Below are positions 33,101-43,500 of a stretch of 64,000 nucleotides of DNA, one piece after another. A program made the translations under genes and the position numbers. The first letter of the stretch is position 1; every line of letters begins with the position of its first letter. The notes under the pieces are model-generated. The model was not told the origin of the DNA. It saw only the letters and a program-made list of their open reading frames with translations, and made no database searches. Source of the DNA: Spirodela intermedia (Eukaryota > Streptophyta > Magnoliopsida > Alismatales > Araceae); the NCBI GenBank assembly GCA_902729315.2, contig LR746281.1, forward strand, positions 2,540,501 through 2,604,500, written 5' to 3'.

Positions 33101-36069
33101 CACCTGTTCTTTTTTATATTGAATATGTGGCACTAATTTCATAAAAGAAAAAATATAATTTTTCACAGGTAAATATATATTTATTCTCTTATGTCATATT
33201 TATACCATGAGGCATCTGACTCTCATCGCCCAGGGTATTAGATCTGTGCTTCATTTTGCCTAAACTGCTCAATCAAGAGCCGACTAGGCCATCTTAGATG
33301 GTCCTAATGGGGTTGGAAACATTTCTCGCAAGCGGATTAATGTTGCCACTCATCCTTTCATCAGCTTGTACAACTGTTTTACCTGTTATTGGAATTTTTG
33401 CCGCATGACAGAATAGGAAATTTATGGTGTAGACTGTTGGTCTTTCTTAGAACAAACATGCTGTAGTTTCACCTTTCCGAGTATGGCCAATTCCTGAAAT
33501 TTCTGTGCGATCCACTGGTCAGTCCTGTAAATCCCCAACCCAGATTACTCATAAATAAATACAGATACCTTGTTCATGGGAAATATTTTTTCACTGTGGA
33601 GGTAGGCCACAGTAGAAATTTATCAATGGTAATGGCCATATAGCTCATCCTTTACGAATTAAGCATTACCGTGACAAAAAATCTGACTTGGTTTATTATT
33701 GCTTTCTGATTCATCGGATTTTTGAAGCTTGGTGAGGGAATACGGTTTTCTGTTGGAGGTCAGCATATTCCTTTTGGTGCGTCTCCACAGGCAAGAACTC
33801 TATCACCAGCTTCATATGTTGCACAAGTTATCTGTTCTACTTTTCCTGCCAAATGACATTTTCTCTGATATTTGGCTCTTTAGATGTGGTAAATTAATGT
33901 CTTTGATCAATGTCCGCTGTTGTGATATCCGGCACTTTGGGTTGATGATATTATTCTATGTATAAATGTAGGTAGCTGTACTTTGTGGTACGTACACTTT
34001 GCTTCATTTTATGTTGGACCCTGCTTCTTCTCATGTTTATTACCCAAAGTTGCAAGCTACATGCCTTGCTTGATTAGCCAAGACCCAGAAAAACAAGAGA
34101 GACAACCCTTTAGCATTGTAAAACATTGTTAACAATCTAGATGATTGACTTTTATTTTTCTAATTTCACAGGCACGTTCCTCCTGCTATTTGACTTTTGC
34201 GTTGCTGACAGCTACTCCATGCATGCTTCTCTCTGGCATTTCAACTTTTTAGCTGCTCGATTGAGCTGCAAACTATTCATCCTATTGCTTTTCCTGCTGT
34301 TCTTTCCCGACTGGGTTTTATCTTCTTACTTAAATGGTGCCTTTATCAAAAATCTTCCTCTCTTTTTGTCATAGGACGTGTGGACTGAGCTGGGCCGTCC
34401 TTGTGGAATCCATCAGAAACAGGTGAGGACGTCCGACTAATGGGGGCTTATTGCTCTCATAGGACTTCAATCTCTTCACTTAACCAACAACATGGATTCC
34501 AAAATAGGCTTCTTTTTTTTTTTAAAGTAAACTTATGGGATTCTCAAAATATGCAAGGCCCCACATTTTTATTTTTTTTCCTCATATTTGCTCTTATATC
34601 ACTTACTAATTCTGGAATTTCCTGTTATTGTCAATATCTTCAGTAGATTCTAATGGACGTTGTACTTTTAGGTGGATCAAATGGTTATTCACTCCGCCTC
34701 CGATCCTCGTCCTCGTAGAACTCTCTGTGGTGATTATTTCTACAACTTCTTCTCTCGCGGTCTGGACATCTTATTCGACGGACAGGTAATCCCATCATCC
34801 TGCGAAGTTCGTCCCGGACCAGTGTTCTTCATTCAAGAAATCTCAGGCTCTCCACATCTCACTTGGCAGACGCATAAGATCAAGAAGTTTGTGTTGCATA
34901 CGAACTTCCCCGGGCATTCCGATTTCAATTCATACACAAAATGCAATTTTCTCATTGAAACCGATGGTAAGTTTCATTGGATTCATTAAACTAGCAGTGG
35001 CCAGGTTATTTAGTATATTTACTCTATTTCTGCAGCTGAAGAAGAAACGGCACTTCTGGCCGTAAACACTGCCAAACATTGCATCACACCGAGCACAAAG
35101 TGGGAGCAAGTGAAGGTATGAGATTCTTATTAAGAATATGGTATCAGATGAGCAGATTAGATGTTGACTTTCTCCGCCGTCTTTCTTGTGCATCTTAAAG
35201 TGACAGCAGGCAGTTCAAATCCTATTACCTTTGGCTTCCTTAAAAACCTTTTATTTTTTGCAATAAAATAAATCATTTATTATCAAAGTCTGCAGTTTTA
35301 AAAAGATAGGACCTTTTCTAGAATTCTGTTCGTAAAGATTTTCACTTCAAAATAACCATCGATGCAATTTTTTCTTCGTGAGTGCCAATTTTTATTTTAT
35401 TTTATTTACTTCTTGCATGCTTTGCTACAGAATTCTGTTGATCAGAAAGTCAGATTAAATGCTATGCAATCAGATCCTTTTCCCCTGAGGTTGACTTTCT
35501 CTGCCGTCTTCCTTGTGCATCTTTTTTATCAATTTATCCCTGAAAGTGACAGCCAGCAATTCAAATCCTATTACCTTTGGCTTCCTTAAAAACTTTCTAT
35601 TTTTTGCAATATAAAGAAATCATATATTATCAATGTCTACATATTAAAAAAAAAACAACTATTTACTTGAAAAAAACCATCGATATAATTTTTTCTTCGT
35701 GAGTGCCAAATTCTTTTTTTTTTTTCTTTGCTGCTTGCTTGCTTTGCTTTCAAACTCTGTTGATCAGAAAAGTCAGCGATGAGACTTTTGGGTTTTGTTT
35801 TTGTAGGAAATCCTTGGGGATGGTGGCCGTGCCGCCATCCAGACACAGGGCTCCATGAACAATCCTTTCGGGTCAACGTTCGTTTATGGGTACCAGAACG
35901 TAGCATTTGAGGTAATTTCTTTTTTAATTTTATTTTTTTATGTTCTAATAACTTTGTCACCGCCGCAATCTTTCTGCTTCATCTCCTCACACTGATCCCC
36001 CACCCTAAATTTTCCCATCAGGTGATGAAAAATGGGTACATAGCGACGGTGACCCTATTCCAGTCATAA
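27139..36069 (+). CDS. UPF0183/PHAF1 (C16orf70) homologue, 14 exons
   Basis: A conserved eukaryotic family; the human member PHAF1 is linked to phagophore/autophagy recruitment and the Arabidopsis member is At3g51130. Exons: 27139-27301, 28671-28753, 29092-29166, 30283-30350, 30459-30564, 30656-30716, 30797-30969, 33728-33790, 34375-34422, 34672-34785, 34870-34966, 35036-35115, 35807-35911 and 36022-36069; 427 residues, about the family length. Diagnostic stretches are RRCEGTAMGAITLDLRPG, SFPDHGFHLRFDPWSQ, DVKRLQMRYATNLIGGP, FVAVYALFGPTFPGIYDE, GTTPVTCRVSIYDNSSD, GDYFYNFFSRGLDILFDGQ, HTNFPGHSDFNSYTKCNF and YGYQNVAFEVMKNG. No membrane segment or signal peptide is visible. The start is uncertain: an in-frame ATG exists at 27076, and the conserved part starts near RRCEG. 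Intron 8 has a GC donor. Its role in plants is inferred only from the family. Confidence 0.95.
29437..29462 (+). repeat. Partial copy of PHAF1 exon 3 within the following intron, set in AT repeats
   Basis: Exon 3 contains TTGGACATTGTTATCAGC followed by TTTCCA at about 29104-29127. The same 24 bases with one change (GGAT for GGAC) recur at about 29438-29461 in the following intron. Runs of (AT)n flank the intronic copy on both sides. Confidence 0.85.
30970..33727 (+). other. 2.76 kb intron 7 of the PHAF1 homologue
   Basis: No exon, transposon protein or RNA gene is recognised in it. Only short random frames occur. Confidence 0.55.
33791..34374 (+). other. GC-AG intron 8 of the PHAF1 homologue
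   Basis: The exon ends TCTCCACAG and the intron begins GCAAGA, ending TCATAG before GACGTGTGG. The conserved family sequence GASPQ|DVWTELGRPCG fixes both ends, so the first dinucleotide is GC. CAG|GCAAG is the usual context of functional GC donors. Confidence 0.88.
35163..35790 (+). repeat. Two-copy tandem duplication, period about 327 bp, in PHAF1 intron 12
   Basis: Unit A starts at GTTGACTTTCTCCGCCGTC (35163) and unit B at GTTGACTTTCTCTGCCGTC (35490). Both carry TTCAAATCCTATTACCTTTG, CTTCCTTAAAAAC, AACCATCGAT, TTTTTTCTTCGTGAGTGCCA and CTCTGTTGATCAGAAA-like blocks in the same order. They fill nearly the whole intron 35116-35806. Confidence 0.9.
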
Positions 36070-36565
36070 CCATTTTTGGTAAGTCTACACGTTGACCTAT
36101 GTCCTGTATATCTTTAGTTATATATGCTCTTACTTGAAGTCAACCAGTGTGAGTGATGGCCGATAACGCAGCATTATAGCAGCACATATTTCAGATAAAT
36201 GGCGGAAAAAAATGGGGTTTTAACTTTTTCTTCCTCTCTTCAACCACCTTCTCGTATGAAAAAAACGTAGGGTTTTGACTTCTCTTCCTCGCCAAGTGTC
36301 TATCCAGGGATCACCCACGTGGGGCACACGTGGGCCCATTAACGCTCCAAAATTTATTTCCCTTAATTTTAATGATAATGATAAGTATTGAATTAAATAT
36401 ATATATATATATATATATTTCTTCTGATGATTATTGGACAGGGCCCGGGGGCTTCAAAGGAACTGGTCAGAGGGCGTAGATATCTCTCGCACTGTTATTA
36501 TGATGTAAAGTGACTTTATGTTCATGTTTGTTACTTTATTGCTCCAACATGTAAATAAACGATGT

Positions 36566-36607
<42 letters not shown>

Positions 36608-37588
36608 TTATAAGTACTAAACATGCAAAGGCAGGGCTTAGTGGGCTCGGTCGGTCAATGGTTGACCATGAAGTGTCTTCGTCAAATTAGAAAAAAAAAA
36701 GGGTAACATTGATAGCAAAAAATCTTTTAAACGAGAGGAAAATAGGCCCTTGCAAATAAATATTCCCGCGGAAACAATAATTACAAATGTTTTTGCCACG
36801 TGTCTATCTCATAATCACCCACATGGTTGGCGTACGGTGCCTCGGTACGTGGCAGACTCACAAGCATCCACGTGGCAGTATATCCTCTCCCTTTCTATCT
36901 TGAAAGCGAGTGAAGAGTTGGGCCGGGCCGGGGAGCGTAGGGTCGTCCGAGAAAGAGCCCATTTTTTAGTAGTTTTCTTCGTCGCCACGCCAAGATTTGG
37001 CCTCCTAAACAACGTTCGGGCTTTTGTTGGGTCTCAAAAAATCCTGGCCCGGCCCGTTACTCATCCAACCCTCCCTCCCCCCCTTTTCCTCCCAGACACA
37101 CACGGACAATAAAATGACCGTTTTATTTTTCTTTTTCTTGGTGATTCTGGTTCATCTTCTTCGACTTCCCCCTGCCGTTTAGTGATAAACGCCATCGAAC
37201 CGCACCGCCGAGCGTCGGCGGCGGGTGAAAGAGTAGGGCAGCAGGAGGAGCCTGCGTACGCTCCCACGCGTGGAGAAGCTCAGGAGTGCGACTTCGCCGC
37301 TGCCTCCGGCGATCACTGCCGGCCGGTATCTTTCTCTGTAACCCTCGAGGCTGTCGGAGATACATTCGGAACAACTCCATTTCGGGAGGAGGAAGAGCGG
37401 GGAGGCGGGAAAGAGAAGGTGCAGTAATTTATTCTTCGGGGATTTGGATGGGGGGTTGCTCTACCCGCCCGTGCTAGGGCAGGGGGTACCGCTCGCATTT
37501 GGAGGTTAGGCGTCTCCCTTGATCTCTCATGGCGGGGGCTAACTGAGGTGGGAGGAGCTAGGGTTTTGGAGGAGCATCGGCGGAGGGC
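36070..37588. promoter_or_regulatory. PHAF1-NERD intergenic region with four G-boxes and leader uORFs
   Basis: CACGTG occurs at 36316-36321, 36327-36332, 36797-36802 and 36869-36874. A (CT)n tract lies at about 36566-36602 and (AT)n at about 36398-36419. From about 37100 the sequence is GC-rich and is probably the NERD leader; within it are small upstream frames at 37448-37477 (9 codons plus stop) and 37529-37546 (5 codons plus stop), the latter 42 bases before the main ATG. Confidence 0.5.
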
Positions 37589-40500
37589 ATGGGAGGAGTA
37601 GAAGGCTTCGAAATGGATGAGGACGACGAGATGTCGATCGTGGGCGCCTCTGAGAGGAATCAAGATCGGGAACGACTGCCTCACGAGGAGCTATCTTCTG
37701 ATAGCAGCAAGGCGGCAGCGGCGGCGGGAGGAGTGCCTTGCTTGGAGGAGCTGCATGAACAACATCGCCCGAATGAGGGGAGGGGAGTGGCGCCTGGGGG
37801 AGAGGTGGAAGAAGAAACAACTACTGTCTACGGGGCAGAAGAGTCGGAGTTACATGGACGGGCTGCAGTGGCCACGTTTCCCCTTGCGTCTGAGACGATT
37901 TTAGAGGAAAAGGCTATGGAGTCCAATCTTTTGGCTACGGCGTCCGATGATGTGATTAGATATGCTGAGCAGAGGCCTGGGGAACAGTGGGTTGAGGAGC
38001 AAGAAGGGGCGGTGGCAGCGGGTATGATGCAGGAGGGAATGGCTTCACGTTGTGTAGAGGTGAGAAACGAGGGAATTGCCTCCGTTGAGGTAAAATATGG
38101 ACAAGTTTCTGAATCCTCCACTCCGGTCCCCTTTCCCTCCTTGCTTGGGGCATCCGAAGAGAAGGTAGGCTCTGAAATCCTTTTGCCAGTCGATGATGCC
38201 GTGGAGAATGTCGATCAGAAAAATCAGGAACATCAGCTGGAAGAGGAAGGGGAAGGAGTGAGGGGTGAGGTGATGCTGGAGGCAGTAGTTTCACACTGCG
38301 CAGAGGCAACAGAAGAAGGAATTGCTGCTGACGGTGAGATGAATGGTGAAGCTCCCGGACCCCCTCCCACAGTCCATTTTCCCTCCTTCTCTGGGGCATC
38401 TGGGGAAGACCGGTCGCCCTCCATTGCCCTTTTGCCTGCTGATGATGCGCTTGACGAGGACGAGCGGAAGCATCTGCAAAATTTTCAGGCAGAGGAGGCG
38501 AGGGGAGTGACAACGGAGGTGATGGAGGAGGGAGTAGTTAAACGTTGTGCTGAGGCAACGGAGGAGGTACTTGCTGCCATGGAGGTCAGATATGGGCAAG
38601 TTACGGAATCCCCAGCCCCGTTCCTCTTTCCCTCTGTGCCTGGGGAATCACGGGAAGAGAAGGTGGGCTCCACAGTTCTTTTACCTGTTTTGGATATTGT
38701 GGAGGGGTGTGAGACACAGATGGACCTGCAGGAGGACGAGGGAGTGAGGAAAGAGTTGATGGAGGGAGTCCTTTCCAAAAGTTTAAAAGCACCAACTGAG
38801 GGAATTTCCGATCACAATATGGAAGGTATGCAACTCTTTGAGTCCCCAACCACAACGTCATTCCCATCTAGTTCTGGGGTGGCTGCAGGGGAAGTACCGT
38901 CTGTCTACTCATTGCATGTTCTGGATACAAATAAGGCAGCAGTGGAGGAGGTGGAGGTGAGACCCAGTACAGTAGAGGCAGTGAAGAATGCGCAGGTCAC
39001 ACACACTATGGTAGAAGTAGTGAAGGATGTGGAGGTGACACCCATAACCGCAGAGGCAGTGGAATCAGTACCTATAGTGGCAGTGACAAAGGAGGAGGAG
39101 GAGGTGACACCCACCAAATCGGAGGGATTGGAAACAGAGACATATTTGACAACCACCAGGGGAGAGGCAGTAGAGGCAGAGCTGAAACCCATCATGGTAG
39201 GGATAGTGGAGGAGGTGGTTGCAGCGGCCACAATGACAGAAGCTGTAGAGGTGGAGGTGAAACCCAGAATGTTGGAGACATTGGGGCCAGTGGTGGCAAG
39301 AACCACAATAGGAGAGGCAGTAGAGGAGGTGAAGCCATCATCCATGATGACAGAGCCATCAGACGATTTGAGGCCGATACCCAAAATAGAAGAGGCCCTG
39401 GGGGAGAAAGCCGTTCCACAGAGGATGGACGTGGCTAAGATTAAAGATGAACAGACCTCCCAGTCAATCATTGATGCAGATGTGTCCATGGAAGATGACA
39501 TGGGTTTGGTTGCTCCTATGTCTGCTGTAGACGATGGCATGGAGGATGTGGAACAAGAGGAGATGGCTGCATCGATGATGGGTGTGCCGGAAGATCACGA
39601 AGCCGCATTGGAGGATGGTAGTCGCAGAGGAGGGAAAAAGAGAGGAAGGCCTCCTAAGGCCCAGGCCGGAAGAGTGCCTACAACAAAGAAGAAGGAGGAA
39701 GAGGATGTTTGCTTCATCTGCTTTGATGGAGGGAACCTTGTTGTCTGTGACCGTAGGTGAGGGAGATCTGGAGTACCAGCCAACTTTCAGGCTTGTGGAG
39801 GGTTTTTCGTATTTTGACTTCTTATTCATTGTTCATTGCTCTTTTCAGGGGTTGTCCCAAAGTTTATCATCCTTCATGTGTAAATCGAGATGAGGCATTC
39901 TTCCGCTCAAAGGGTAGATGGAACTGTGGTAAGTTCTGTTTCCATTCCTGGGCATATTTTGACATCTTCTTGTTGAGTTTGTTCTTTTTTTTTTTTTCTT
40001 TGTTCCAGATGATGCACTGAAATTAATTTTGGTTGACTTAGGAAATGACGACTACACCTACTAAATTTTCTCAGTAGTTAAATACAATAATTTTATGGAA
40101 CCAGTTGCTGAATCAAATTTAATTGTAAATATTCAATTTGTTTTCAAATACTGGAGTAGTATATTAATGATAGTTGTAATATGCCATTGGTCAGATAATT
40201 ATTGATTGTGTCAACTAACAAAACTTTTGGTACTATGTTATTGGATAAGAGGAAAGTGGTGCATTGATTGCCGTGTTCAATTCTTCATCTAGATCTTTTG
40301 TTGGTCGATATCTAAATTGACGAGACGTTAAAAAATTGAGCAATGGAGGGCCATGACCTTATTTATATTTATTATTTAGTTTAGGTGGCGATGACTGAAA
40401 AAGAAATTTAATGAAGAACCGTAATGATATGAGTCTAACAGTTTTAGATTTTGGAGCTAATGCAGATGGAGAGTGAATAAGATAAATCTTTGTGCTTGGT

Positions 40501-43500
40501 GGATCTAATAATCATACAAGGAAAAAAATTGTGGGGATAAAGTTTTTGACATCTTTCTGTTACGTTCTTTGATTGAAGGTGGGTCAAAGTAAAAGTTAAA
40601 CCTAACAAGCAAGAAGCTAACTCTCCTAGGTGTCGGTGATTCTTGCATAAATCTGATGCTCTGTACAGCTACCTTCCTGTTTTCTCCGCTGCCATCAGAT
40701 CTCAGATGCCCCTTCTGTGCCAATTTTCTGCTGACCTTCTATCTCTCCAGTGAGACACAAAGGGCTGTGTTGGTTGGCTTGTCCTTCTGTTTTGCTTCAC
40801 TTCTGTTTGCGAGGACCCTTGACCTGGCTGGCTTTGACAATAGGATAGATGCTTTGTTATTCTTTGAAACCTCCTCAATGTAGATTCAAATGTTCTCTTG
40901 TTAATGGAGCCCATTATTCGGCACGAGGTTAAATTTCTGTAGTGAAATATGAAATAAGGGAAAATATTTTCTAAGATATTGCGGAAATAACGGTGAATAG
41001 TATAACTTATTATAGCTTATAATTGTCTTTGGTAGTTTTTTTTAAGATTATATCAAATATTATCTTCCTAAATTTACTAACCTACTATAAATTTAGATTT
41101 GAAATTCTTTAGTGTCTAAAAAGGATAGTGGAAGAAAAAGATGTCAAAGAAAGGTAATGAGATGAAATTATGCAAAAATGCTCTGTTTCATGGTGAAATA
41201 CAGTAGTAAATTTTCTATGGAAAGTATTCAAGTAACCATTAAATCACTTCATAGTGATTGGCTTTTTTATATTCTCAACCAAGTTGTGGTGCATTCACGG
41301 TCTTGATACTTGTGAGCTTAAAACGCTTTCAAATGTATTACTCCCTTTTTGTCCTCGTTCAAGTTTTAAATATAATTAGTCACCTTTGTGAGTTTGTAAG
41401 CATTTTATAACATTAGAATCGCAGTAATTATCCTACCCCAATTTTTTTAATGGATTTGATATATTATATTATATTTTTTAATGTATCTATTGAAGAGAAA
41501 AAGCATGGTTGAACACAAAAAGGAAAACGTTTTGTTGACATCTATCTGATAAACTAGGAATATGAAAGAAAAAGGGAGTCAGAAAACTAAAATTTTATGG
41601 ACTTGGATTGGAGTGATTGGAGGCTGGAAAGTCTTTTAAAAAACATTTCTTTGTAAGAATGGTGACATTGGTGGACTGATTTCGATGTTGGAGTGGATTT
41701 TTCTTCATTATTTGTTGGATCTAATTGTTTTAACAGGTCTAAGTTTATCATAAGTCTTCATTCTGTCCTGCCTTTGAGGATGTGTATGTTCATACCTGAT
41801 TTTCTTATCAGCAAAATGGGTTTTTGGCGGGTATACAGACATTTAAATTATGGGTTGTGTTTTGATGTTACTCCTGGTGAAATTGGTATAATATTCTTGG
41901 CTAGTAGTCTGGGTCCCAACAACACATTCTAGGGGGATTTTTTATTTTTAGGACATACATCGCAAAATTAGTTTAAATTAGCATTATTTCACATGCTCTT
42001 CGGTAATACTGGACAAAGATCGGGTTACAATGGATTTCCTTCAAACTTGTGAAAGATTGCATCCCATCTATCGTGGCATGGGGGTCTTAACCGTGAAGAA
42101 TTTTCGGATGAAGTTTTACCTTAAGGAAACCTTCCCGGTAGAATTATGGAAACCTGTTCCAAGATGAAAAAAACAAAAGTTTATCTGTATTCTTATTTGG
42201 AGTGGGGAGGGAAGGGACCCCAAAGTGAATTGGTAGGGAGACAAAGATGAATTGATGCTCTAGATCTTCTGAGATTGTGATCAGATGGACTTGAAATCTG
42301 TGCAGATTATGAATGTATGCAGATAATCGGATTGCTTGTCTGACCAGAGGTTTATATGGCAGTCAATAATCCTTTTAGGTGGACAAGTTTGTGTTTTATT
42401 GAAGTTCAAGTTCCAATATAGGCCGTTATTAATGTGAACAGCATTAGTCAGACGCTTAGAGCATCTTAGAGATACAGAATTAAACCATCTCTTCTATGAG
42501 CAGACTTAGATTATAGTTAGTGATAATAAGTTCTTAAGATTGTTTTGGCTGACTGAACGAAACCCAGAATGGTTGCATATTCTTGTGGACAATTGTCCCA
42601 GCATCTGATGGCATTGCTATCACTTAAAATTGTGTCATCTGATAGCTAAGAGAAGGATTAGGATGTGAGATACTCTACAAAATAAGCCTCCGATATTTTT
42701 TTCTTAGTCATGCTGTGTGCTCCTGTTGATTCTATTTTTTATTTACTACTTTTTTCCGGTTTGTCTTTTCATTTCATTTGATAATCTGGCTTTGATTGCG
42801 CATCCAGGTTGGCACATATGTAGCATCTGCGAGAAAGCTGCCCATTATATGTGCTTTACATGCACTTATTCCTTGTGCAAATCTTGCATTAAAGAAGCAC
42901 AATTTGTTTGTGTTAGAGGCAACAAAGGATTCTGTGAAACTTGCAAGAGTACTGTGATGCTGATAGAAACGGATGAACGAGAGAGAAAGAGAGAGGTGTG
43001 GGGAATCTCCTTTCCTTTATGTTAATGCATTTTCTTTTTCAAGTCTATCATCATTCATCAACCTATTAATAGATTAATTGGTTATTGATCCGTTCTTTCT
43101 ACTGTTGTTATCTTAGAGAAGGTCATGTATTTTATTTTTCAAAACAGTCTGGTCTTCTATTTTGTTTTGACTCTTTCCAAAGACAATGATAACTTGAGGT
43201 CTGCGTCTTGGTTGCTTGGCTGTAGTCATATAAACAAAAAGGTAGTTTGCTACCTTCTAACTTGTTACATTGGACTCTAGATGGTTTGGGAAATTTGCCT
43301 TCACAATGTGCACTGTACCAGCTTGTGAAGGTTGATATGTGGTGTGGAAGTACGCCAACTTCTTTGATTTAGCTGCCCTCAACCAACTGGGGAATGATGA
43401 TTACCTGAGAAACTGTTATGAATAGCTTCTAACTTAGAAGTCCATTTCATGAATCTGACCATAATACTACGTATATTCACTTGTCAACATGACTTTCTTC

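Noticed and set aside
38905-39540. 211-codon antisense frame in the NERD first exon
   Set aside because: The Ser/Thr-rich sequence is the complement of the GA-rich repeats; there is no independent start context or family.
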